Assembly (NCBI RefSeq): GCF_021245725.1
Contig: NZ_JAJGSX010000003.1
Location: 682,001 to 746,000 of the forward strand
Length of the DNA stretch: 64,000 nt
DNA from: Pseudonocardia sp. TRM90224
Lineage (GTDB): Bacteria > Actinomycetota > Actinomycetes > Mycobacteriales > Pseudonocardiaceae
Reading direction: 5' to 3'
Part shown: one piece after another, positions 23,401 through 31,205 of the stretch
How positions within the stretch are numbered: the stretch's first letter is position 1
How the letters are laid out: every line of letters begins with the position of its first letter
The notes under the pieces: generated by a model
Told to the model about the DNA's origin: nothing
Databases searched by the model: none
The model's input: the letters and a program-made list of their open reading frames with translations, nothing else
Translations under genes and position numbers: made by a program

Positions 23401-25062
23401 ATGACCGACGGGCCGCTCATCGTCCAGTCCGACAAGACATTGCTCCTCGAAGTGGATCACGACGCGGCCGCGGAGGCCCGCTCCGCGATCGCTCCGTTCG
23501 CCGAACTCGAACGCGCGCCGGAACACGTCCACACCTACCGCGTGACACCGCTGGCGCTTTGGAACGCGCGTGCGGCGGGCCACGACGCGGAGCAGGTGGT
23601 CGACGCGCTCGTGCGCTACTCGCGCTACGCCGTGCCGCAGCCGCTGCTCGTCGACGTCGTCGACACGATGGGCCGCTACGGGCGGCTGCAGCTGACCAAC
23701 TCGCCGGTGCACGGGCTCGTCATGGTCGCGTTCGACCGTGCGGTGCTGGAGGAGGTGCTGCGCCAGAAGAAGATCGCCCCGCTGCTCGGCGCGCGCATCG
23801 ACGACGACACCGTGCTCGTGCACCCCTCCGAGCGCGGCCACCTCAAGCAGGCCCTGCTCAAGATCGGCTGGCCGGCCGAGGACCTCGCCGGCTACGTCGA
23901 CGGCGAGGCGCACGCGATCGCCCTCGCCGAGGACGGGTGGACGCTGCGCGACTACCAGCGCCAGGCCGTCGAGGGCTTCTGGGCGGGCGGCTCCGGGGTC
24001 GTCGTGCTGCCCTGCGGCGCGGGCAAGACGCTCGTCGGCGCGGCCGCGATGGCCCAGGCGCAGGCCACCACGCTGATCCTGGTCACCAACACGGTGGCGG
24101 GGCGGCAGTGGAAGCGCGAGCTGATCGCGCGCACCAGCCTCACCGAGGAGGAGATCGGCGAGTACTCCGGCGAGCGCAAGGAGATCCGGCCCGTCACGAT
24201 CGCGACCTACCAGGTGATCACTCGCAAGACCAAGGGCGAGTACAAGCACCTCGAGCTGTTCGACTCGCGCGACTGGGGCCTCGTGATCTACGACGAGGTG
24301 CACCTGCTGCCGGCCCCGGTGTTCCGCATGACGGCCGACCTGCAGTCGCGGCGGCGGCTCGGCCTGACCGCGACGCTCGTGCGCGAGGACGGCCGGGAGG
24401 GCGACGTCTTCTCGCTGATCGGCCCGAAGCGCTACGACGCGCCGTGGCGCGACATCGAGGAGCAGGGCTGGATCGCGCCCGCCGAGTGCGTCGAGGTGCG
24501 CGTGACGCTCACCGAGGCCGAGCGGATGGCCTACGCGGTCGCCGACGCCGAGGAGCGCTACCGCATGGCGTCCACGGCGCACACGAAGGTCAACGTCGTG
24601 AAGGCGGTGCTCGCCCGCCACCCCGGGGAGCCCGCGCTCGTCATCGGTGCCTACCTCGACCAGCTCGAGGAGCTCGGCGAGGCGCTCGACGCGCCGATCA
24701 TCCAGGGCTCCACCAAGAACAAGGAGCGCGAGGCGCTCTTCGACGCCTTCCGCAAGGGCGAGATCCCCGTGCTGGTCGTCAGCAAGGTCGCGAACTTCTC
24801 CATCGACCTCCCGGAGGCGAGCGTCGCCGTGCAGGTCTCGGGCACGTTCGGCTCGCGGCAGGAGGAGGCGCAGCGGCTCGGCAGGCTGTTGCGGCCCAAG
24901 GGCGACGGTCGGCAGGCCCATTTCTACTCGGTGGTCTCCCGCGACACCCTCGACACCGACTACGCGGCGCACCGGCAGCGGTTCCTCGCGGAGCAGGGTT
25001 ACGCCTATCGGATCGTCGACGCCGACGACCTGCTCGGCCCGGCGGTCCCCGACGTCGGCTGA
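23401..25062 (+). CDS. ercc3: XPB/ERCC3-family DEAD/DEAH-box DNA helicase
   Basis: Superfamily 2 3'-5' DNA helicase of 553 residues, close in length to M. tuberculosis Rv0861c (542). An N-terminal damage-recognition-like domain precedes the first RecA lobe, with LPCGAGKTLVGA (Walker A, about 205), VTNTVAGRQWKREL, the DEVH box VIYDEVHLLPA (about 296) and LGLTATLVRED. The second lobe has PALVIGAYLDQLEELG, VVSKVANFSIDLPEA and motif VI GSRQEEAQRLGRLLRP. Start ATG 23401 is ten bases after GAGGAG. Role by family: DNA unwinding in repair or transcription-coupled processes, probably with the protein at 14.9-17.1 kb. Confidence 0.95.
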   Translation: MTDGPLIVQSDKTLLLEVDHDAAAEARSAIAPFAELERAPEHVHTYRVTPLALWNARAAGHDAEQVVDALVRYSRYAVPQPLLVDVVDTMGRYGRLQLTNSPVHGLVMVAFDRAVLEEVLRQKKIAPLLGARIDDDTVLVHPSERGHLKQALLKIGWPAEDLAGYVDGEAHAIALAEDGWTLRDYQRQAVEGFWAGGSGVVVLPCGAGKTLVGAAAMAQAQATTLILVTNTVAGRQWKRELIARTSLTEEEIGEYSGERKEIRPVTIATYQVITRKTKGEYKHLELFDSRDWGLVIYDEVHLLPAPVFRMTADLQSRRRLGLTATLVREDGREGDVFSLIGPKRYDAPWRDIEEQGWIAPAECVEVRVTLTEAERMAYAVADAEERYRMASTAHTKVNVVKAVLARHPGEPALVIGAYLDQLEELGEALDAPIIQGSTKNKEREALFDAFRKGEIPVLVVSKVANFSIDLPEASVAVQVSGTFGSRQEEAQRLGRLLRPKGDGRQAHFYSVVSRDTLDTDYAAHRQRFLAEQGYAYRIVDADDLLGPAVPDVG

Positions 25063-25176
25063 GCCGGCCACTCTGCATCACCCGTTTGCCACGGATGCGC
25101 ACGTTCGAGTGTATGTGCCTGCGCTCACAGCTCCGGTGACCGACACTGGAGACCTGCGTCGAAGCGGGGAGCGAGC

Positions 25177-25386
25177 ATTTCAACCATCGGATGGATCATC
25201 ATTGGGGTGGCGGCCTGGATCGTGGTCGCCATGGTGGTCAGCATCGTGCTCGGTGGCATGCTGCGCCGGCGCGGCGCCGAGCTGCCCCACGTGCACCCCG
25301 AGGAGATCATTCGCGGCATCCCGGCGCAGCGCCAGGCCACCGAGGACGAGTGGAGCGATTCGCGGATCGGACGGGAGCACCGCTGA
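25177..25386 (+). CDS. Small single-TM membrane protein with probable ATT start
   Basis: A frame of 69 residues reading (I/M)STIGWIIIGVAAWIVVAM, then VVSIVLGGMLRRRGAELPHV and a polar tail ending EDEWSDSRIGREHR. That is one membrane segment (about 5-28) with a basic stop-transfer and a cytoplasmic tail. No ATG, GTG or TTG precedes the membrane segment in frame; the only one near is a GTG at 25207, inside it. ATT 25177 lies five bases after GGGGAG, an ideal distance, so an ATT start is the best reading. The protein follows the helicase gene by 114 bases and faces the DUF998 gene. Function unknown. Confidence 0.7.
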   Translation: MSTIGWIIIGVAAWIVVAMVVSIVLGGMLRRRGAELPHVHPEEIIRGIPAQRQATEDEWSDSRIGREHR

Positions 25387-25395
25387 CCGTCAGTT

Positions 25396-26091
25396 CTATT
25401 TGGCGCCGCGGTGGTCGAGCAGGATCCGCAACGTCAGCGCCGACGCCCACAGCCAGATGATCGCGCCACCGGCCAGCAGCAGGCGCAGGTCGTCCGCGGG
25501 GAACGCGGCGAACCCCAGCGCCAGGTACGCGATCGGCACGATCGCGCTGGAGGTCGCCCAACCCCGCCTGCCCTGACGGCGGAACCGCAGGGCGAAGACG
25601 ACGCAGGCGGCGATCAGGGCGAGGCCGGTGAGCATCGGGGCGAAGCCGTGCAGCGTCGCGTGCCAGCTCATGCTCGCCGGCATCCCGTCGGGGGTGCCGG
25701 GTGGGAAGCCGAGTGCCGGATCGGTGGCGAACAGGCCGCCCCAGATCAGCCCGATCCCGTAGCCGCCGATCAGGATCGGGCCCCACCGCGCCCCCAAGGC
25801 GGCGCGTTGCAGCGCTCGACGAAGGCCGACCGCGGAGGCGACCGCCAGCAGCCCCGCGACGATGAACGTGGCGGTCTGCACCCAGCCCTCCGCGCCCAGC
25901 GCGAGCTGGCTCAGAGCGTGGTAACGGGGATCGAACCCCTCGCGCACGCTCTCCTGTAGGACGACGGAGAGGACGAAGAGCGGTCCCGCGGCCGCACCGC
26001 AGGCCAGTAGGACCGGTGTGCTGCCCGGATGCGCGGACGGGTCGGCGGTGCCGTCTCGTCCGGCCGCCGGTGTTCGGGTTGATTCGTGCAT
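25396..26091 (-). CDS. DUF998 family membrane protein
   Basis: Integral membrane protein of 231 residues with six hydrophobic segments. Family features are VVLQESVREGFDPRYHALSQ after TM1, then LALGAEGWVQTATFIVAGLL, and SWHATLHGFAPMLTGLALI with a conserved His between later segments. The family is widespread in actinomycetes and of unknown function. ATG 26091; stop is 9 bases from the stop of the convergent small membrane-protein gene. Confidence 0.88.
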   Translation of the reverse strand: MHESTRTPAAGRDGTADPSAHPGSTPVLLACGAAAGPLFVLSVVLQESVREGFDPRYHALSQLALGAEGWVQTATFIVAGLLAVASAVGLRRALQRAALGARWGPILIGGYGIGLIWGGLFATDPALGFPPGTPDGMPASMSWHATLHGFAPMLTGLALIAACVVFALRFRRQGRRGWATSSAIVPIAYLALGFAAFPADDLRLLLAGGAIIWLWASALTLRILLDHRGAK

Positions 26092-26130
26092 GGCAGCTCT
26101 CCTCTCTCTTCTGGTCCGATGCGGGATGGC

Positions 26131-26616
26131 TCAGCCGTAGAGCGAGGCCCCGGTCTCCAGCAGCGTCTTCAGCCCGGAGAGCACCTCGGCCCAGCCGCCG
26201 CCGGCGCCCTCGACCTGCCCGGCGACCATCGCCGCGGTGTTCGGCGCGCCCGTCACGTCGTGGGTCACGGTCAGCACCGACACCCCGCCCTGACCGCTGG
26301 TGATCTCGTAGGTGAGCCGGGTCGCCGGCTCGGTCTCCCAGGCCGCTTGCCAGGTCTGCACGAGCCGGTGCGGAGGATCGGCCTCGACGACCTCACCGGT
26401 GACCACTTCCTCCGGCATGCCGCCGGCCTGCATCTCCGCTGTGGCGACCGTCCGGAACCGCCCGCCGGGGCGCAGGTCGTACTCGACCCGCCCGCCGTAG
26501 CCGTACCGCTCGGACCACTCCGGCTTGGTGATCGCCGCCCAGATCGCCTCCGGGGCCGCCTTGATGAACACCCGGTGCACCTGGGTCGTCGTGCTGACGT
26601 TCTCCTGCGTGGGCAT
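26131..26616 (-). CDS. SRPBCC (AHSA1-like / START fold) protein
   Basis: Protein of 161 residues with the helix-grip fold: VHRVFIKAAPEAIWAAIT, KPEWSERYGYGG, VEYDLRPGGRFR, EEVVTGEVVEADPPHRLVQT, VSVLTVTHDVTGAPNTAAMV, then a C-terminal helix GGGWAEVLSGLKTLLETG. I start at ATG 26616, five to six bases after GGAAGGG. The frame is open for another 35 codons upstream, without a start, and these read like real protein (GVPIRLVHDRWIDKYTERPV, then SALADLKAELEGTD). This may be the end of a lost upstream gene; see findings. It is 39 bases upstream of DUF998 and likely in one transcript with it. Confidence 0.88.
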   Translation of the reverse strand: MPTQENVSTTTQVHRVFIKAAPEAIWAAITKPEWSERYGYGGRVEYDLRPGGRFRTVATAEMQAGGMPEEVVTGEVVEADPPHRLVQTWQAAWETEPATRLTYEITSGQGGVSVLTVTHDVTGAPNTAAMVAGQVEGAGGGWAEVLSGLKTLLETGASLYG

Positions 26617-26720
26617 GTCGGTCCCTTCCAGTTCGGCCTTCAGATCCGCCAATGCCGACACCGGCCGCTCGGTGTACTTGTCGATCCACCGGTCGTGGAC
26701 GAGCCGGATCGGCACGCCGA
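26617..26720 (-). pseudogene. Possible C-terminal remnant of a lost regulator gene
   Basis: In frame with, and directly upstream of, the SRPBCC gene is about 34 codons of helix-forming protein sequence (VPIRLVHDRWIDKYTE, SALADLKAELEG) without a start codon. It ends exactly where a type B palindrome begins. ArsR-type regulators often precede AHSA1-like genes, so the end of such a regulator is one reading. A genuine longer SRPBCC protein with a start lost in the palindrome is another. Confidence 0.35.
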
Positions 26721-26790
26721 AACTTCCCCACCGTTTTGCCAACCTGCAGACCCTGGAGGCCGTGCAAGTAGGCAAAACGGTGGGGAAGTT
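26721..26790 (+). repeat. 3'-end palindrome, type B, copy 2
   Basis: AACTTCCCCACCGTTTTGCC (26721-26740) and GGCAAAACGGTGGGGAAGTT (26771-26790) pair perfectly over 20 bases. Inside, ACCTGCA faces TGCAAGT with one mismatch. It ends 15 bases from the stop of the minus-strand tetR gene. The sense of its internal asymmetry is the same as in the other copies, although the gene it follows runs on the minus strand. Confidence 0.9.
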
Positions 26791-26805
26791 CGTTGACGGG
26801 GTGCG

Positions 26806-27432
26806 TCAGCCCTCGTAGTCGTGGCCGGTCAGGCCGCGGTAGACGAATCGTGTGAGGGTCTCGATGGCCTCGTCGTCCGTCGGTGGTTGCGCGCCGTCCG
26901 GGGTCGGCGCCACCAGCCACGTCGCCGCGAAGTTGTCGAGCAGCTGGTACATCATCGAGAGGCACAGCTCGGTACGCCCCGGCAGTGCCATTCCCGCGTG
27001 CGTGACCTGGTCGAGGTGGCCGGTGAGGTCGGCGGCCTGCGCGGTGAAGAACCCGGTCAGCTTCCGTGCGAACGGCTCGCTGACCAGTGCGGCCTGCCGG
27101 AGCGCGACCATCGTCGCGGCGTGCTCCTTGTAGAACCGCCAGTACTGGGCGACGTGCCAGCGGACCGCGGCGGGGTCGCTGAAATCGGAGAGGTGGTCGG
27201 GGCCGAGCGCCTGCTCGTCGCCTGATTCGGCCATGTCGACCAGCAGGGCTTCGAGCAGCTCCTCCTTGCTCGCGAAGTGGTTGTAGAACGACCCCGCGGC
27301 CCGGCCGGCCTCCGCCGTGATGTCGGTGATCTTGGTGTTCAGGTAGCCCTTCTCCGCGAACACGCGCCTGGCGGCGTCCTTCAGTGCCGTCTCGGTGCCT
27401 GCCGCCTTCTCCTTGCGGCTCATGACCGCCAT
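26806..27432 (-). CDS. TetR-family transcriptional regulator
   Basis: Repressor of 208 residues. The N-terminal helix-turn-helix is ALKDAARRVFAEKGYLNTKI, TDITAEAGRAAGSFYNHFAS, then KEELLEALLVDMAE, all typical of TetR. The C-terminal ligand domain is helical and includes EHAATMVALRQAALVSEPFA and ELCLSMMYQLLDNFAATWL. ATG 27432 follows GGGAGG by six bases. It is divergent from a flavin monooxygenase gene across an 88-base A+T-rich gap that carries palindromes, so it most likely represses that gene and itself; the ligand is probably an aromatic compound, by inference. Confidence 0.93.
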   Translation of the reverse strand: MAVMSRKEKAAGTETALKDAARRVFAEKGYLNTKITDITAEAGRAAGSFYNHFASKEELLEALLVDMAESGDEQALGPDHLSDFSDPAAVRWHVAQYWRFYKEHAATMVALRQAALVSEPFARKLTGFFTAQAADLTGHLDQVTHAGMALPGRTELCLSMMYQLLDNFAATWLVAPTPDGAQPPTDDEAIETLTRFVYRGLTGHDYEG

Positions 27433-27472
27433 CCGCCACCTCCCTGCTTGACGCGGACGCTAGCAACCGTCA

Positions 27473-27504
27473 TTCTGAATCTCAGTTCACTGAATCACAA
27501 TTCA
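27473..27504. promoter_or_regulatory. Putative TetR operator between tetR and the monooxygenase
   Basis: An A+T-rich island in the divergent gap holds overlapping inverted repeats: TGAATCTCAGTTCA (27476-27489), TTCACTGAA (27486-27494) and GAATCACAATTC (27492-27503). ACGGAGG follows shortly, ahead of the monooxygenase ATG. It is the only such A+T-rich stretch nearby, and its location fits a TetR-controlled divergent promoter. Confidence 0.5.
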
Positions 27505-27520
27505 TCAAACGGAGGTCGTC

Positions 27521-28951
27521 ATGGACACGCAGGTGCTGGTCGCGGGAGCGGGCCCCACCGGGCTGACGCTGGCCATCGAGCTGGCGCGGCGCGCGGTGCC
27601 CGTCCGGGTCGTGGAGAAGGCGGCGAGCTTCTTCATCGGGTCGCGGGGCGACGGCCTGCAGCCGCGCACGCTGGAGGTGTTCGAGGACCTGGGTGTGCTC
27701 GACGCCGTGCTCGCCGCGAGCTCGCCGCCGGTCCCGATCAAGGTCTACGCAGGGGGCCGGCCCGTCGGCGAGCACACGATGTTCGAGACGGTCGAGCCGA
27801 CGCCCGCGGTGCCGTACCCGACCGGGCGCTTCCTCGGGCAGTCGCAGACCGAGGCCATCCTGCGCGGCCGGCTCGCCGAGCTAGGCGTGCACGTCGAGCT
27901 CGCGACCGAGCTGTTCGGCTTCGAGCAGGACGGCGCCTGCGTCACGGCGCTGCTGGGCACGGGCGAGAGCGTCCGCGCAGCCTTCCTGGTCGGCGCGGAC
28001 GGTGGGAGGAGCGCCGTGCGCAAGGCGCTCGGGGTGGCGTTCGAGGGCACGACCGACGAGTCGATCCGGATGCTGCTCGGCGACGTCCGGGCCGACGGGC
28101 TCGCCCACGACGTGGGGCACTGGTTCGGGGCCGCGGACGACCCGATGCGCGGGGTCATGTTCTCGCCGCTGCCGGGCACGGAGCACTTCCAGTTCGCCGC
28201 GGCGCTCGGCGACGGCGACCTCGCCGTCGAGACCGCGCTCCCGACGCTGCAGGCCCGGCTCGACGAGCACTCCGGCGGCGGCGTCCGGCTGCATGACATG
28301 ATCTGGTCGACGGTGTGGCGTCCGAACGTCCGGCTCGCGCAGCGGTTCCGGGTCGGGCGGGTGTTCCTCGCGGGCGACGCCGCGCACGTCCACCCGCCGA
28401 CCGGCGGCCAGGGCCTCAACACCGGCGTGCAGGACGCGTACAACCTGGGGTGGAAGCTCGCCGACGGCTCGCCGGAGCTGCTGGACAGCTACGAGGCGGA
28501 GCGGCGGGCCGTCGCGGCGCAGGTGCTCGGGATGACGTCGGAGATCATGCAGCGCTACATCGACGGCGACGAGGACGCGCACAAGCGCGGCGCGGAGACG
28601 ACGCAGCTCGGTATCTCCTATCGCGGCGGGCCGCTCTCCGCGCCGGGGACGGGCCGGCTGCGGGCGGGCGACCGCGCGCCCGACGCGCCGCTCCAGGACG
28701 CCAACGGCAAGCGGGTGCGGCTGTTCGAGCTGTTCAGCGGGCCGCACGCCACCCGGCTCGCGTTCGGCGACGCGCACGTAGACTCGGAGGTCGACACGGC
28801 CGACGTGCCGACCTACCGCATCCTGCCGGCGGGATCCGTCGCGACCGGCACCGACCTCGTCGACGCCGACGGGCACGCCGCAGCTGCCTACGACGCGGGC
28901 GTGGTGCTCGTCCGCCCCGACAACCACGTCTGGGAGATCACCCCCCGGTGA
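27521..28951 (+). CDS. FAD-dependent aromatic-ring monooxygenase (PheA/TfdB, RdmE-like)
   Basis: Class A flavoprotein hydroxylase of 476 residues, using NAD(P)H and O2. It has the Rossmann GxGxxG VAGAGPTGLTLAIELARR at the N-terminus, the DG motif FLVGADGGRSAVRKALGV (about 154), and the GD motif VFLAGDAAHVHPPTGGQGLN (about 283) followed by GVQDAYNLGWKLA. The C-terminus (about 375-476) is the thioredoxin-like extension of this group (DRAPDAPLQDANG, YRILPAG, VVLVRPDNHVWE). Substrate is unknown; relatives act on phenols, polyketides or antibiotics such as rifampicin. Divergent from tetR, its likely repressor. A type A palindrome follows 7 bases after the stop. Confidence 0.92.
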   Translation: MDTQVLVAGAGPTGLTLAIELARRAVPVRVVEKAASFFIGSRGDGLQPRTLEVFEDLGVLDAVLAASSPPVPIKVYAGGRPVGEHTMFETVEPTPAVPYPTGRFLGQSQTEAILRGRLAELGVHVELATELFGFEQDGACVTALLGTGESVRAAFLVGADGGRSAVRKALGVAFEGTTDESIRMLLGDVRADGLAHDVGHWFGAADDPMRGVMFSPLPGTEHFQFAAALGDGDLAVETALPTLQARLDEHSGGGVRLHDMIWSTVWRPNVRLAQRFRVGRVFLAGDAAHVHPPTGGQGLNTGVQDAYNLGWKLADGSPELLDSYEAERRAVAAQVLGMTSEIMQRYIDGDEDAHKRGAETTQLGISYRGGPLSAPGTGRLRAGDRAPDAPLQDANGKRVRLFELFSGPHATRLAFGDAHVDSEVDTADVPTYRILPAGSVATGTDLVDADGHAAAAYDAGVVLVRPDNHVWEITPR

Positions 28952-28958
28952 CCCGAAC

Positions 28959-29020
28959 TTCCCCACCGTTTTGGGCACATGCGCGCTTTTTCGGCGCGCA
29001 TCCACCCAAAACGGTGGGGA
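28959..29020 (+). repeat. 3'-end palindrome, type A, copy 3
   Basis: TTCCCCACCGTTTTGGG (28959-28975) faces CCCAAAACGGTGGGGA (29005-29020). Inner stem ATGCGCGC / GCGCGCAT has a TTTTTCG loop. It starts 7 bases after the monooxygenase stop codon, with the kinase gene following in the same direction. Confidence 0.9.
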
Positions 29021-29092
29021 GATCCGGGTCGCGACGCACCGGTCTGCATCCGGGTGTGTCGCGATGGCGACGAGTTGTGCGATCGTCCGCGG

Positions 29093-30274
29093 ATGGCGTC
29101 GAGCAGGGAAGCCGCGGCACAGCGGGCCCTCGAGCAGGAGGACCTGCTCAACACGCTGCTGGCCGAGCGCGACGGGCTGCTGTCCGTCCTCGACAGGGTG
29201 CTGGCGCTCAACGGCACCGCCCGACTGATCCGCGACGCGGCCGCTGCCGACGCCGGGTTCGTCGCGGACGTCGCCGACGGCGGCAACGCGGTGATCCGCT
29301 GGCTGGCCGGCAACCGCACCGACTCGCTGCAGGACCTCGAGGTGCCGCGCGGGCAGGGCGTCGGCGGCCGGGTGCTGGCGCTGGGCACGCCGGTGCGGGT
29401 GAGCGACTACATCACCGCGCGCAGCATCACCCACCAGTTCGACGGCCCGGTCCGCCGGGAGGCGATGGGCGCGATGCTGGCCGTCCCGATCCTCGACAGT
29501 TCGTCGGGGGTGCCGCGAACGGTCGCCGTCGCGTACGCGGCGCTGCGCGGGCCGGGGGAGTTCGGCGACGGCGCAGTGCAGGCGGTGGAGGAGGTTGCGG
29601 TCGACGCCGCGCGGGCGCTGCGGCTGGCCGACCGGGCGAAGGCGGGCCAGCGGACCGCCGTCGCCGCCGAGCGCCAGCGGATGCAGGCCTCGCTGCACGA
29701 CTCCGTCGGGGCGATGCTCTTCTCGATCGGCGCGCAGGTGCGCGACCTGCGCTCGACGCTCCCGGACAACCCGGTGCTGCGCACCCAGCTCGGGCGGCTC
29801 GAATCGGACGTCTCGGCGGCGTCGCGGGCGTTGCGGGAGGCGCTGCTCGCGCTCAACGACGCCAGCCCCGAGCGGGCGTTGCCGATCGAGCTGGCCGAGC
29901 ACTGCCGCAGCTTCGAGGCGCGCACCGGGGTCGCGGCCCGGTTCATCCAGCTCGGCGACGTCCGCCCGCTCGACGTCGAGCGCACCACGCTGCTGATCAG
30001 CGCCGTGCGCGAAGGGCTGCTCAACGCGGAGAAGCACGCCGAGGCCGGCACGGTCGTCGTCAGCCTCGGCGAGATCGACGGCGGGGTGCAGGTGGCCGTC
30101 GCCGACGACGGCATGGTGCGCGACTGCGGCGAGGACACCAGCGGCACCGGCCTGGGGATCCGGCTTCTCGCGGAGAAGGCGGCGCGGCTGGGCGGTCGGG
30201 TCAGCCTGGTGCACGACGAGGACGGCGGCACGACGTTGCGGATGATGCTGCCCGGTTCCGGCCGGACATCGTGA
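29093..30274 (+). CDS. GAF-domain sensor histidine kinase, NarL/DesK-type
   Basis: Soluble histidine kinase of 393 residues with no membrane segment. It has an N-terminal coiled coil (REAAAQRALEQEDLLNTLLA), a GAF-like sensor domain (about 50-190, GNAVIRWLAG, VGGRVLALGTPVRVSDY, MLAVPILDSSSGV), a HisKA_3 dimerisation helix with ERQRMQASLHDSVGAMLFS (the His of LHDSVG is the phosphorylation site) and an HATPase with AVREGLLNAEKHAEA, VAVADDGMV and GTGLGIRLLAEKAARLGG. I start at ATG 29093. The response regulator follows 24 bases later, so the two are a two-component pair. The next operon is livFGHMJ, a possible target. Confidence 0.92.
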   Translation: MASSREAAAQRALEQEDLLNTLLAERDGLLSVLDRVLALNGTARLIRDAAAADAGFVADVADGGNAVIRWLAGNRTDSLQDLEVPRGQGVGGRVLALGTPVRVSDYITARSITHQFDGPVRREAMGAMLAVPILDSSSGVPRTVAVAYAALRGPGEFGDGAVQAVEEVAVDAARALRLADRAKAGQRTAVAAERQRMQASLHDSVGAMLFSIGAQVRDLRSTLPDNPVLRTQLGRLESDVSAASRALREALLALNDASPERALPIELAEHCRSFEARTGVAARFIQLGDVRPLDVERTTLLISAVREGLLNAEKHAEAGTVVVSLGEIDGGVQVAVADDGMVRDCGEDTSGTGLGIRLLAEKAARLGGRVSLVHDEDGGTTLRMMLPGSGRTS

Positions 30275-30298
30275 AGGCGGCATCGTGAAGGCGGCAGC

Positions 30299-30922
30299 AT
30301 GACGGCGGCACGGGTGATGGTGGTCGACGACCACCCCGTCGTCCGCGACGGTGTTGCGCTGCTGCTGCGCGGCGAGCCGGCGCTCGTCGTCGTGGGGTCG
30401 GCGGAGAGCGGACGCTCCGCGCTGGAACGCGCCCCCGGCCTGCGACCCGACCTCGTGCTGCTCGACCTGCGGCTGCCCGACATGCTCGCGCCGGAGGTCA
30501 TGGCGGGGCTGCGGGACATCGTGCCGGCGGCGAAGGTCGTCGTGTTCACCGCGCACGGTGACCACCACGGCGTGCAGGCCGCGCTCGACGCCGGCGCGCA
30601 CGGCGCGTTGCTGAAGGACGCCGCCAAGACCGACATCGTCGCCGCGCTGCGCAAGGTGCTGCGCGGCGAGCGCGTGTACGACCCGCGGATGCTCGGCGGC
30701 GAGGCCGGCAGCCAGGCCGCGCTCGCCCGCAGCGGGCTGACCCGCCGCGAGTACGAGGTGCTGCGGCTGGCCGCGCAGGGCCGGACCAACCCGGAGATCG
30801 CGGAGAGCACCGGCCTGGCCCGCAACACCGTGAAGACCTACCTGCAGTCGGCCCTGCACAAGCTCGGCGCACGCAACCGCGTCGAGGCGATCGGGAAAGC
30901 CAGCGAGGCCGGCCTCCTCTAG
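30299..30922 (+). CDS. NarL/LuxR-family response regulator
   Basis: Response regulator of 207 residues. The receiver domain has the acidic pair D10-D11, phospho-acceptor D56 in LVLLDLRLPD, T84-region VVFTAHGD and the conserved Lys in GALLKDAAK. The C-terminal LuxR-type HTH (about 145-207) has LTRREYEVLRLAAQG, TNPEIAESTGLARNTVKTYL and KLGARNRVEAIGKA. It pairs with the kinase just upstream. The ribosome-binding region comes from a 14-base tandem duplication that also holds the kinase stop. Confidence 0.95.
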   Translation: MTAARVMVVDDHPVVRDGVALLLRGEPALVVVGSAESGRSALERAPGLRPDLVLLDLRLPDMLAPEVMAGLRDIVPAAKVVVFTAHGDHHGVQAALDAGAHGALLKDAAKTDIVAALRKVLRGERVYDPRMLGGEAGSQAALARSGLTRREYEVLRLAAQGRTNPEIAESTGLARNTVKTYLQSALHKLGARNRVEAIGKASEAGLL

Positions 30923-30926
30923 CCCG

Positions 30927-30996
30927 AACTTCCCCACCGTTTTGCCAACCTGCACGCCTTCCCGGGTGTGCAAGTAGGCAAAACGGTGGGCAAGTT
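30927..30996 (+). repeat. 3'-end palindrome, type B, copy 4
   Basis: AACTTCCCCACCGTTTTGCC (30927-30946) pairs with GGCAAAACGGTGGGCAAGTT (30977-30996) with one mismatch (C for G in the right arm). CCTGCA / TGCAAG form the inner stem. It starts 4 bases after the response-regulator stop. Confidence 0.9.
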
Positions 30997-31061
30997 GCGT
31001 TGCCGTGGGTGGTCGGAGCAGCGCGAAGTGCTACGGATGGCCGCATCCGAGGTCACGGACT

Positions 31062-31073
31062 GTCAACTTTGAC
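31062..31073. promoter_or_regulatory. Small palindrome in the liv promoter region
   Basis: GTCAACTTTGAC is a 5+5 inverted repeat with two central bases, in an A+T-richer stretch about 110 bases upstream of the liv leader frame. It could be a binding site for a regulator, for instance the response regulator upstream, but is short enough to be chance. Confidence 0.25.
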
Positions 31074-31172
31074 GCTCGTATCTCCACTTGGGGGTGCCCG
31101 CGCGGTGTGGCGGCCAACACCATGTGCGCGCCGGTCCACCCAGGACCGGTCCCCCGGGCAAGGGAGCCTGAC

Positions 31173-31205
31173 GTGGCTGATCAACGGGATACGGCGTCGT
31201 GCTGA
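31173..31205 (+). CDS. Tiny leader frame (10 codons) coupled to livF
   Basis: GTG 31173, six bases after AGGGAG, opens MADQRDTASC and stops with TGA at 31203-31205. The livF start GTG (31199) lies inside this frame's end and has no ribosome-binding site of its own. Ribosomes finishing the leader are therefore placed to restart on livF. The peptide ends in Cys directly before the stop. It may be simply a coupling device or an attenuator. Confidence 0.4.
   Translation: MADQRDTASC

Noticed and set aside
25930..25960. GGGGATCGAACCCC looks like the T-arm of a tRNA read in reverse
   Set aside because: It lies inside the DUF998 gene, where it encodes the conserved EGFDPRYHALSQ segment, and no acceptor or anticodon arm can be formed around it.
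26729..26775. Longer SRPBCC protein starting inside the palindrome (residues read CTASRVCRLAKRWGSFG)
   Set aside because: That part is translated palindrome sequence, and ATG 26616 has a proper ribosome site.
27881..30973. Minus-strand open frame of 1030 codons opposite the monooxygenase, kinase and regulator
   Set aside because: It crosses three well-supported plus-strand genes and a palindrome, has shadow-type composition and no recognisable domain.
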